From contig CANRPL010000017.1 in the NCBI GenBank assembly GCA_947632495.1, forward strand, positions 1 through 21,574: a stretch of DNA of 21,574 nucleotides, given 5' to 3'. Source of the DNA: an uncultured Bacilli bacterium (lineage in GTDB: Bacteria; Bacillota_I; Bacilli_A; RF39; UBA660). Positions within the stretch are counted from its first letter, which is position 1, and every line of letters begins with the position of its first letter. The translations under genes were made by a program, and so were the position numbers. The notes below the pieces were generated by a model. The model had not been told where the DNA came from. It searched no databases and saw nothing but the letters and a program-made list of their open reading frames with translations. This document shows positions 14,599 through 21,574 of this stretch, piece after piece.

Positions 14599-15774
14599 TT
14601 ATTCTCCTTTTGGAGACTCTATTATTTTTTCAGGTGCCTTTGATTGTTCTTGAACATATAATTCTTTTTCAATTCCATCAATCATACGATCATTAAAGAA
14701 ACAATCCTTATTTAAGGTATCATAAAAATGTTGATAAGTAATAACAATACCATCAAAAGATGATAAAGCATAAGCATGATGAGCCACTTCATTGTTATCT
14801 TCACCTAAAAGGCGATTTATATAGAACAAATAATAGTATACTTGTTTTAGATAAATATGCTTACCACTATTTACATATCGCATAAAAAAATTTTTAGCTT
14901 GAGCATATTCTTGCATCGTATATAAAATAATTCCAATACGATAAATAAAATCATAATTACCCGTATCTTCAAAGGCCTTTTCTGCTACTTTGATAGCTCT
15001 TTGATTTTTACCTTCAGCTAAAAAACTATCAATTTGATTATCAATTCGTGTTTCACGAATAAAATCACTAGCTGTCTTATTTTTCTCATTGATAATCGCT
15101 AAATTATGTTGCAATCTAACATTATCAGGTCTTAATCTTAAAGCAGCTTCAACATAAGATCTAGCCTCTGTATAATTCTCAAATACAATTAATAATTCAG
15201 TTAAAAGAATTAAAGTATCAACATTATTTGGTTCTAATTCATGTAATTTTTTTAATAATAGATAGTTACGTCCTAAATTCTTACTTGTCATGACGTATGA
15301 TTTTAACGAAGCTACTTCCTCTTTGATGTTATCCTGTTTAAACATTTCCTTTATTTTTAAAACTAATTTCATTAAGTACGTTAAATCAAAACGATACTTA
15401 TTAATATTTAATAGTTTAATACAAATTGCTAAATGTTGTTGAGCTTTATCATAATCTTGAATATTAACAGCTTGAATAAACATACGATAATTAGTTAAAA
15501 CTCTTTTACCCATTTTAGTTCTTACAACTAAATCTGATGGTTCCTTAACTTGATTTGTAGGTAGGCCCATCAAAGTTCGAAGTAAACAAATATATATTTG
15601 ACAATCTGCTCCCGTTGTTTCTTCATATTTAGTCATATTAATAATGGCATTAGAATAATCTTCTTTATCAATATATAATTTAGCGAGACTATAATATCTG
15701 TAATATTCTTCTTGTTTAGCTGCTAACATAGCTATATCAGCTTCACTAAATGGTGTATTTTTGATAGTATCCAT
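14599..15774 (-). CDS. TPR-repeat protein, 391 aa
   Basis: Soluble protein with tetratricopeptide-like helix pairs: residues about 25-55, a clearer pair at about 173-235 (ELEPNNVDTLILLTELLIV, ENYTEARSYVEAALRLRPDN), and another at about 250-300 (AEGKNQRAIKVAEKAFED, QEYAQAKNFFMRYV). The middle and ends are less regular. Such proteins serve as scaffolds; the partner is unknown. Start chosen at the ATG at 15774, because GAGGAG is 8 nt upstream and the GTG at 15783 overlaps it. It has a strong promoter divergent from the PP2C phosphatase gene. Confidence 0.78.
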   Translation of the reverse strand: MDTIKNTPFSEADIAMLAAKQEEYYRYYSLAKLYIDKEDYSNAIINMTKYEETTGADCQIYICLLRTLMGLPTNQVKEPSDLVVRTKMGKRVLTNYRMFIQAVNIQDYDKAQQHLAICIKLLNINKYRFDLTYLMKLVLKIKEMFKQDNIKEEVASLKSYVMTSKNLGRNYLLLKKLHELEPNNVDTLILLTELLIVFENYTEARSYVEAALRLRPDNVRLQHNLAIINEKNKTASDFIRETRIDNQIDSFLAEGKNQRAIKVAEKAFEDTGNYDFIYRIGIILYTMQEYAQAKNFFMRYVNSGKHIYLKQVYYYLFYINRLLGEDNNEVAHHAYALSSFDGIVITYQHFYDTLNKDCFFNDRMIDGIEKELYVQEQSKAPEKIIESPKGE

Positions 15775-15797
15775 TCTTCCCACTCCTCGGTTGTGTT

Positions 15798-15826
15798 ATT
15801 TTAACAATTAATTAGTAAAAAGTCAA
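15798..15826 (-). promoter_or_regulatory. Promoter of the TPR operon
   Basis: On the minus strand TTGACT (15821-15826), a 17-nt spacer ending in TGT, and TAAAAT (15798-15803). Confidence 0.85.
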
Positions 15827-15860
15827 TGTTTCATTATTAATTTGGGAAATAACATAAAAA

Positions 15861-15889
15861 TTGACAAATAGGCCATTAAATGTTAGTAT
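15861..15889 (+). promoter_or_regulatory. Near-consensus promoter of the PP2C gene
   Basis: TTGACA (15861-15866) and TAGTAT (15884-15889) with a 17-nt spacer. It is only 34 nt from the divergent TPR promoter, so one bound regulator could affect both. Confidence 0.87.
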
Positions 15890-15916
15890 AGAAAGCAATG
15901 TTCAGGGGTGGATATA

Positions 15917-16723
15917 ATGTTTAAGTTTTGGCATCGGCGTGATGTTTTAACTTCTATTACCGATATCGGATTAATCAGAAGTAATAATGAAGATTGTGTT
16001 ATAACACTAAAACATCCGTCTAATAAAAAGATTAAACTTCTAGCAGTAGCTGATGGTATTGGAGGTAATCAAGGTGGTGAGATAGCATCAAACTTCGTCA
16101 TTAATTACCTTAAAGATTGGTTTATAAAGGAAGATATAAATACTTTTACTTCAACTAAAATAGTAGCTCAAAATTTACACCAAACCATTATCGATATTAA
16201 TAATGATTTGTATTTAAAAGAAGCAACTAAAACTTATTGTGGTACAACCTTAACTTGCGCTATTGTAACTGAAACAGACACCATAATAGCTAATATTGGA
16301 GATTCAAGAGCTTATGCCTTTAATGAGCATGGGATGAAACAATTAACCAAGGATGACTCTGTCGTATGGTTCTACTATGAAGAAGGCAAATTATCAAAGG
16401 ATGATTTACGTTTTCACAGTCAAAATAACTTAATTACAAAATGTATCGGTCATACATACGGAATATGTCCAACCGTTTTAACAATACCTAATGATAGTTA
16501 TAATGGTCTTTTACTTTTAACTGATGGAGTTACTGATTGTCTATCTGATAATAAAATCAAGTTCATTGTAGATAATCATAATGGTAAAAGTATCGCTAAT
16601 AAATTAATTAATGAAGCAGTATACCATAAACAAGAAGAGATTATTCCTAGTGGAATAGCTTTTAGAGATATAAAAAATGGTAAAGACAATGCTTCTGTAG
16701 CGCTCTATATAAAATATAGTTAA
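15917..16723 (+). CDS. PP2C-family serine/threonine protein phosphatase
   Basis: 268-residue cytosolic metal-dependent phosphatase. The PP2C motifs are all readable: TDIGLIRSNNED (15-26), VADGIGG with the metal ligand Asp46 (44-50), CGTTLTC, IGDSRAY, LTKDDSVV, LLTDGVTD and GKDNASVA at the C-terminus. This covers the usual acidic ligands and the whole domain; it has no membrane segment. In Firmicutes this family (PrpC/Stp) opposes PASTA Ser/Thr kinases, but no kinase gene is in the window. The ATG at 15917 is used because GGGGTGG lies just upstream, and the GTG at 15908 is part of that site. Confidence 0.94.
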   Translation: MFKFWHRRDVLTSITDIGLIRSNNEDCVITLKHPSNKKIKLLAVADGIGGNQGGEIASNFVINYLKDWFIKEDINTFTSTKIVAQNLHQTIIDINNDLYLKEATKTYCGTTLTCAIVTETDTIIANIGDSRAYAFNEHGMKQLTKDDSVVWFYYEEGKLSKDDLRFHSQNNLITKCIGHTYGICPTVLTIPNDSYNGLLLLTDGVTDCLSDNKIKFIVDNHNGKSIANKLINEAVYHKQEEIIPSGIAFRDIKNGKDNASVALYIKYS

Positions 16724-16752
16724 AAAAGGAATGATTTTACTCATTCCTTTTA
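16724..16752. terminator. Bidirectional terminator between PP2C and convergent gene
   Basis: AAAAGGAATGA (16724-16734) pairs with TCATTCCTTTT (16741-16751) over a 6-nt loop. Confidence 0.88.
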
Positions 16753-17141
16753 TTGTTATCATAAATATTCATCTTATCATTAATCATTGTACTATTACCA
16801 ATATTAGTACCTGCCTTAAGCGGACTAGTAACCATGTAACTTGAAGGATCATTAACATCAATCGTATTAAAGTCTTCTAAATTTAACATAGCTAAAAAAG
16901 AAGAATAAGATGTCGCTTGGCGGACACCAGTTGACATACCTGAAATAGGATAAGTCTTTTTCTTTTTAAGAGGTGTTTCAATCACAATTTCAGCATCTGA
17001 ATCATTATTGATATAATCATATATGGTAATTAATTTATTTTGTTTATCTAAATCCTTTAGATCATAATAATCTATTCCTCGTTTTAGTAGCTGATTTATC
17101 TGTGAGATGACATAATCATAGATATTATTTTCATCATTCAT
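16737..17141 (-). CDS. Hypothetical protein, 134 aa
   Basis: Not recognised. The N-terminal half is helical and acidic. A lysine cluster (LKKKKTYP) at about residues 58-65 is followed by a Ser/Thr-rich, low-complexity C-terminal half ending in NDKMNIYDNNKRNE, which looks disordered. No signal peptide or membrane helix. The ATG at 17141 follows GAGGGG and lies 11 nt after the coiled-coil gene, so it is the last gene of a run. It is convergent with the PP2C gene; a phosphatase-substrate link is only a thought. Confidence 0.68.
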   Translation of the reverse strand: MNDENNIYDYVISQINQLLKRGIDYYDLKDLDKQNKLITIYDYINNDSDAEIVIETPLKKKKTYPISGMSTGVRQATSYSSFLAMLNLEDFNTIDVNDPSSYMVTSPLKAGTNIGNSTMINDKMNIYDNNKRNE

Positions 17142-17152
17142 ATTATCCCCTC

Positions 17153-18754
17153 TTAATATTCTTCCTTTTGTAAGCGTATCTCTCTTTTACGAAGTAAATC
17201 AAGTTGATGCTCAATAATATCACGATGGTCAATCAATTTACTAATCTTTAAAGAACGTCGATATTCACTTACCGCTACAGAATCATCAATATTTTCTTCT
17301 TCCTTGACACCCTTAATAGCGCGAATCGTATCTTCTAAATCAAACTCTAATAGTTTAAAGACACGTTTATCAATATAGCTTAAGCCACCTTTTTCTTCAC
17401 ATAATTCTTGAATAGAGGCAGATGATTCTTGGCGTAATTGAGTTAAAGCTTTATTATATAATTCATCCATATAAACGTCTTCAGCATATTTTTCTTTATA
17501 TTCCGTAATAGCATCTTCTATTTCTTCTAAACTAATATTATAGTTAGTAATTAAGAAATCATTTTGATATTCTTTAACCTTTTGTTCATATAAAGCACTT
17601 GGATACTTAATATTTTCATTAGCAGCCTTACTGCGCGCTTCCCAAAAACTTTTATTTAAAAGTGTACAGTGCTTTTTATACTCACTTGAATCATGCTTTT
17701 TTTCCTCTTCTTTTTGTTCTAACATATGAGCATTACTATAACCTAGGTCATCATCTGATTCAACTTGTTTAGTTAACTCACTTACAATTTCTTTAATATC
17801 TTTCTTGCCACTAACTAAATTTTCTAATACTTCTCTTATCTTTTCATTATAAGCATCGATTTCAGCTTCATTATTTTTATCTTCTTCGGCCACTAATGTA
17901 GCAAATTTCTTAAGAGAACTACCAACACGTCGTTCCTCTTCTTCAATTACTTCTTGAAGAAGAACTAGTACTATCCTATCTAAACTTGTAATATTTTTAG
18001 CGCTTAATTCCATAACAGTACGATTAACATAAGCTTGTTGTTCAAGTATCTTATTATATTCTTCTTCTAAAGCGGCATAAAAAACTCTCAATTTTCTCAA
18101 CCTAATAAAATCACTGATATTACTATTGATAACCCCTAAAGCTATTTCACTAATCTCTTTAGCACGTTCTTGTTCATCATGCGCTATTTGATAGATAGCT
18201 TCTTTGACACTAGGATCACTTGTACCCTCAGCATCAAAAGTAATACCATCGAGCATACCATCAACTTCATCTGTTAGTCGATGTAACTTATGACACTCTA
18301 TTTCTAATATTCTGCTAGCATCACTATTAGCATCATCCTTATGATTAATTACCTCACGAGCTGATGTTATAACACTTAAAAGCTTATCAACTTGTGACTC
18401 TATCTCTTTTTTTAATTCACGAGCTTTAGATGATAAATCTTCGTTTTCTTGGGATAGATTAGTAGGCAAAGAAAAAATAGCCTGCATATTACTACTTAAT
18501 GTTTCAGCATCATCACTCATTGCATTGATAATACGATTATTTTCCTTAAGTAAATTATGATTTCTTTCAATTGAAGTCAAATAGTTATTAAGCTTATTCT
18601 GACGAGTTGTTTCGTCTAATGAAGCGTCATTTTTAATGGCGTCTATTTCACTTTGATAACCGTCAATTAGCTTTTTTTGACATACAATAATAGAATCTAA
18701 AACGTCATTTAATGTTTCAATTGCAAAAGCGTAGACATCATAACTTTTATTCAT
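17153..18754 (-). CDS. Long coiled-coil protein, 533 aa
   Basis: No family recognised. Nearly the whole protein is charged helix with heptad-like Leu/Ile spacing (e.g. around residues 100-150, 195-290 and 300-340), so long coiled coils are likely. It has no signal peptide, membrane helix or P-loop, so it is not an SMC-type ATPase. The C-terminal 60 residues are also helical and charged. The ATG at 18754 is chosen, as AGAGGGG lies 6 nt upstream; the frame extends 15 codons further without a ribosome site. It precedes the 134-residue gene by 11 nt. A structural or scaffold role is inference. Confidence 0.78.
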   Translation of the reverse strand: MNKSYDVYAFAIETLNDVLDSIIVCQKKLIDGYQSEIDAIKNDASLDETTRQNKLNNYLTSIERNHNLLKENNRIINAMSDDAETLSSNMQAIFSLPTNLSQENEDLSSKARELKKEIESQVDKLLSVITSAREVINHKDDANSDASRILEIECHKLHRLTDEVDGMLDGITFDAEGTSDPSVKEAIYQIAHDEQERAKEISEIALGVINSNISDFIRLRKLRVFYAALEEEYNKILEQQAYVNRTVMELSAKNITSLDRIVLVLLQEVIEEEERRVGSSLKKFATLVAEEDKNNEAEIDAYNEKIREVLENLVSGKKDIKEIVSELTKQVESDDDLGYSNAHMLEQKEEEKKHDSSEYKKHCTLLNKSFWEARSKAANENIKYPSALYEQKVKEYQNDFLITNYNISLEEIEDAITEYKEKYAEDVYMDELYNKALTQLRQESSASIQELCEEKGGLSYIDKRVFKLLEFDLEDTIRAIKGVKEEENIDDSVAVSEYRRSLKISKLIDHRDIIEHQLDLLRKREIRLQKEEY

Positions 18755-18781
18755 ATTATCCCCTCTATATTCTCTATTATA

Positions 18782-18810
18782 ATAATACACTAATAACAAA
18801 AAATTTACAA
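18782..18810 (-). promoter_or_regulatory. Candidate promoter of the coiled-coil gene
   Basis: On the minus strand TTGTAA (18805-18810) and TATTAT (18782-18787) are 17 nt apart; a TATAAT follows at 18776-18781 and could serve instead. Confidence 0.45.
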
Positions 18811-18811
18811 C

Positions 18812-18831
18812 AAAAAAGGGGTAATCCCCTT
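18812..18831 (-). terminator. Terminator of the mTERF-like gene pair
   Basis: AAGGGG (18816-18821) pairs with CCCCTT (18826-18831) over a 4-nt loop, with a T-run after it on the minus strand. This is the most GC-rich hairpin in the window. Confidence 0.88.
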
Positions 18832-19126
18832 AATATAAATCAAAATAATAAGCATATTTGATATCATCATTTATCTTACTAACTAAATCATGAACATCTA
18901 ATTTGCTTGTTGTTTCCATTAAAACTTCACGACCTCTTAAAACAAGATCAAAACGATTAATTAGTATCTTATCGATATTTTCAATACCAATCTCACGTAA
19001 ATATTCAATTGATGAAACAACTCGTTCAATATTCCATTCGGCTTCTGTAAGAATAAGTTCAGAATTATTAACAGTAATCTTATTTAAGACCTCTTCACTT
19101 ACGCCACACTCTAATAAATAGTCCAT
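18830..19126 (-). CDS. Small protein with mTERF-like helical repeats, 98 aa
   Basis: Made of about three helix triplets of the type L-x3-G-[IVS]-x3-[VI]-x-[KN]-[IL]-x5-[ELP]-[LI]-[IL] (LLECGVSEEVLNKITVNNSELIL; residues about 4-26), then SIEYLREIGIENIDKIL (38-54) and NRFDLVLRGREVLMET (56-71). This is the pattern of mitochondrial transcription termination factor (mTERF) repeats, which bind nucleic acid; here it is a pattern match only. The ATG at 19126 follows GGAGG inside the last codons of the 759-residue gene, so the two are coupled. Confidence 0.72.
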   Translation of the reverse strand: MDYLLECGVSEEVLNKITVNNSELILTEAEWNIERVVSSIEYLREIGIENIDKILINRFDLVLRGREVLMETTSKLDVHDLVSKINDDIKYAYYFDLY

Positions 19127-19129
19127 ATT

Positions 19130-21409
19130 TTACATACCTCCATCATGATAAACGATGCTTTTCAAAGTTTCAAACTCTTCTTTGGTAAGAAAACTATCTT
19201 TAACCATACTATATAATAATGCTTCCTTTTTATTAACATAATTGTTTATAACCATAGCACTATAATATTTTAAAACTTTAAGACGAGATATGTATATACC
19301 TTTAATAAGATACTGAATATTTTTCTTGAGTGGATCTGTTTCTTCATTAATACTATCGAGCCATTTAATCTCCGGTGTATCAAGCGCTACAAGAACATTC
19401 TCAATACTAGCATTAACTAAATAATCGTTTATCAACATATTAAAGTCAAATGAAAAATCAACATAATTTTGTAGACGAATATCAACGCCTTTAGCTTGCA
19501 AATAGCGGAAACGCAAAGCAATCATATAATTAGTTTCCAACTGACTTCTAAAGCGTTCAATATAATCGTACTCGCCAACTTCAATATAACGATCCATAAC
19601 GAACTCAAAATCATTACATGCTAAAGAACGAGGTGATGGGAAAGCTCCTGTTGAATCAACTTTAATACTCATGCCATAAGCTTCTGTAATAGCAATATTA
19701 CGTCTAAATAACTCACTATCAACACCCAAAACAGTTGGGCAACGTCTAACTAATTTATGTAAAATATCGGGATAGTTATCCTTTATTAAACGAATATTTT
19801 GCATAAAGAATTCATAAGTTCCCTCATCATTAACACTTACAAATACCTTTGGTATAGCAAATATATCACGTAGTGAAATAGAGCATTCATGAGCTATATC
19901 AATTAAGCTATTTAAAATATTAGGATTAGAGTAAGCAAATAACAAGAAAATACGACTATAACAAATATCTTTAATTTTTTGTCCTAAATTAGTGTTATCG
20001 AAAGATACTGGTGGTTTAATAAAATGTAACTCTAATCTACTATCAATAAAACGCGCTATTTCTTGAATTTCATCATAAGTAGTTGTATTTTTTAATACCT
20101 CTAATAGTTTACTAGGAAATTCTTGACTATTATAACCATAATCTGATAATAATCTTTCAAAGCGATTTTCATATAGCGTAAGAGGACTAGAAGCAACCGG
20201 TTCCTCTTTCTTTACATAACCTGTAGGAGTAACATAAGTTATTTGTTTAACTTCTTGAACATCACCAGAGGCATTAATATTACCATCATTTAAGACACTA
20301 ATAACATTTTTAATTACTTCAAAAGGTTGATTGTTTTCCTTAACTAGTTCAATAATATTATAAAAATCATCAATTTCAATAAAGCCACTTAATTTACCCT
20401 CAACTTTACCTAATGTTAATTCCAAACTACGAATTTTATCAATTAGTCGAGCCTCTCGTGACTGACTATTAATGATATCACTCTTTCTTATTTTTTGTTC
20501 TTCATCAACTAAATCTTGTAAAAAAGTAGCTAGAGTTGCAATATCATCTTTACTTAATTCAATTTCTAATCCTTGGCGTCGGCCTTTTAAAATAGTAACG
20601 GGAATCATTAGATGGTTAATCGTATCAGTAACCTTTTCTTCATCCCATATCGTTGATATTATTTCCCTAACACGATTAGGATATAAATCAATAATATTAT
20701 CATAATCAACACTAATGTTATCAATTAAAAAGCGTAAATCAGCATAATTGCCGCTAGGCATATTAGGATCAATATAATGGTGGATAACACTACTTATATA
20801 ATTACGCCACTCTCCTGATATATGAACATAAGGATTAAGTAGACGATTTCTTAATAATTCAATATTACGATTAGCTAAAACAATAAAGAAATTATAAATA
20901 TCATCCGCAATCAATGTTTCACAAGGTGATAATATAGGGACATACATAATAAAGTTAGATACTAGTTCATCTTTCTTTAATAAACTAGTTAATTGCTTAA
21001 CTAATGACAAATTGTTACGCATTTGATTTTCATCAATAACTATATCTTTGTTTGTATCTAAAAACTCTTGCAATGTATCAGCTAAAGTGACGAACATTTT
21101 TTGAGCATCTTGGTAGCGTGGTGTATCTTTAAGAGCTGGGTTGGAACAAGCTTCTAAAAACCAATACTTTTTTAATTTTACATCAGAATCACTATACTTC
21201 TCTTTAGAGAAATAAGATAGTAAGGCTGTTAATTCATCTAAATCAATAGATGCCAATCCTTTTAATGGTTCTTCTGGATAAGTAGATAAGATAGCTTCTA
21301 TCTCGCGACATTTATCAAGAGAATCTATTTTATTCTGAAAATTAATATTTTTGGATGCTAAAATACCATTGAGGCGTTTTAGCTCTTCTTCAACCCTTTT
21401 TATTCTCAT
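19130..21409 (-). CDS. Large helical protein with a central coiled coil and an mTERF-like C-terminal region
   Basis: 759-residue soluble protein of unknown family. Residues 1-150 form a charged, partly coiled N-terminus and 150-290 are helical. About 291-345 is a likely coiled coil; 395-415 is a Pro/Ser linker. The C-terminal 500-582 shows mTERF-like triplets (FFMQNIRLIKDN, LVRRCPTVLGVD, RRNIAITEAYGM), related to the 98-residue neighbour. No signal, membrane helix or nuclease motif. The ATG at 21409 is preferred, as AGAGGTG lies 6 nt upstream; the frame extends 13 codons further without a site. It leads the run 21409 to 18830, ended by a terminator. Confidence 0.77.
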   Translation of the reverse strand: MRIKRVEEELKRLNGILASKNINFQNKIDSLDKCREIEAILSTYPEEPLKGLASIDLDELTALLSYFSKEKYSDSDVKLKKYWFLEACSNPALKDTPRYQDAQKMFVTLADTLQEFLDTNKDIVIDENQMRNNLSLVKQLTSLLKKDELVSNFIMYVPILSPCETLIADDIYNFFIVLANRNIELLRNRLLNPYVHISGEWRNYISSVIHHYIDPNMPSGNYADLRFLIDNISVDYDNIIDLYPNRVREIISTIWDEEKVTDTINHLMIPVTILKGRRQGLEIELSKDDIATLATFLQDLVDEEQKIRKSDIINSQSREARLIDKIRSLELTLGKVEGKLSGFIEIDDFYNIIELVKENNQPFEVIKNVISVLNDGNINASGDVQEVKQITYVTPTGYVKKEEPVASSPLTLYENRFERLLSDYGYNSQEFPSKLLEVLKNTTTYDEIQEIARFIDSRLELHFIKPPVSFDNTNLGQKIKDICYSRIFLLFAYSNPNILNSLIDIAHECSISLRDIFAIPKVFVSVNDEGTYEFFMQNIRLIKDNYPDILHKLVRRCPTVLGVDSELFRRNIAITEAYGMSIKVDSTGAFPSPRSLACNDFEFVMDRYIEVGEYDYIERFRSQLETNYMIALRFRYLQAKGVDIRLQNYVDFSFDFNMLINDYLVNASIENVLVALDTPEIKWLDSINEETDPLKKNIQYLIKGIYISRLKVLKYYSAMVINNYVNKKEALLYSMVKDSFLTKEEFETLKSIVYHDGGM

Positions 21410-21438
21410 ATATACACCTCTACTATATATACACAATA

Positions 21439-21467
21439 ATCTTATCATTTATAGCTAAAAATTTCAA
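21439..21467 (-). promoter_or_regulatory. Promoter of the mTERF-like operon
   Basis: On the minus strand TTGAAA (21462-21467) and TAAGAT (21439-21444) are 17 nt apart, upstream of the 759-residue gene. Confidence 0.72.
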
Positions 21468-21480
21468 GACAATAAAAGAA

Positions 21481-21574
21481 GTATAACTTATTTTACTTGT
21501 AGTGTTACAATTGATGTGAGACCCCAAATATACAAATAAAGCGATAAATCTGTTAAAATGTAATTTGTAAACCA
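21481..21574 (+). other. Right-edge intergenic sequence, possible insertion-sequence end
   Basis: No gene is visible. The stretch contains GTAGTGTTACAATTG (21500-21514) and an unusual GTGAGACCCC, then an extended -10-like TGTTAAAAT (21551-21559) facing right. This arrangement could be a terminal repeat plus promoter of an insertion sequence whose transposase lies outside. I have no second end to confirm it. Confidence 0.25.

Noticed and set aside
17153..18754. SMC-like ATPase for the coiled-coil protein
   Set aside because: No Walker A, Walker B or hinge can be found.
1..21574. tRNA, rRNA, riboswitch or CRISPR features
   Set aside because: Intergenic gaps are short and AT-rich. I saw no cloverleaf, no regularly spaced repeats and no known leader motif.

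Overview
This AT-rich window looks like a chromosomal segment of an uncultured, small-genome Bacilli/Mollicutes-related bacterium (an RF39-like gut Firmicute would fit). The evidence is strong purine-rich Shine-Dalgarno sites before nearly every gene, strong AT codon bias, very short intergenic gaps, TGG-only tryptophan and TGA used as a stop (standard code, not code 4). A predicted peptidoglycan hydrolase suggests that a cell wall is present. The lineage is inferred; no taxonomic marker gene is present. I see no rRNA, tRNA, CRISPR array or complete mobile element.

Layout. 1-1909 (minus): a P-type cation ATPase, probably a calcium pump, running off the left edge; its start codon lies in a long inverted repeat with the Shine-Dalgarno in the loop. 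1978-3362 (minus): a transposase-like helix-turn-helix protein, a PH-domain-like protein and an unknown protein. 3466-4383 (plus): an unknown 305-residue protein, convergent with a membrane-anchored glucosaminidase-like wall hydrolase (4395-5018, minus). 5277-6431 (minus): a short glucose-6-phosphate isomerase. 6520-7656 (minus): a protein built from about five degenerate helix-turn-helix-like repeats. 7737-8587 (minus): a small acidic protein translationally coupled to a PAP2 lipid phosphatase. 8725-10857 (plus): RNase R, convergent with an unknown 298-residue protein. 11857-13829 (minus): an SDR oxidoreductase overlapping a YnbB-type PLP enzyme. 13872-15774 (minus): a TPR protein and a Rossmann-fold, methyltransferase-like protein. 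15917-16723 (plus): a PP2C protein phosphatase with a near-consensus promoter. 16737-21409 (minus): four unknown proteins in one run, two with mTERF-like helical repeats and one with long coiled coils.

Expression signals are unusually readable. Many promoters have an extended -10 (TGnTATAAT) with a weak -35, and several have a 17-bp spacer. Many terminators begin inside the preceding stop codon, and four convergent or near-convergent junctions carry hairpins. The housekeeping genes (pgi, rnr, PAP2, ATPase, SDR, PLP enzyme) are ordinary. The best candidates for new biology are the 16737-21409 gene set, the repeat protein at 6520-7656 and the start-codon hairpin of the ATPase.
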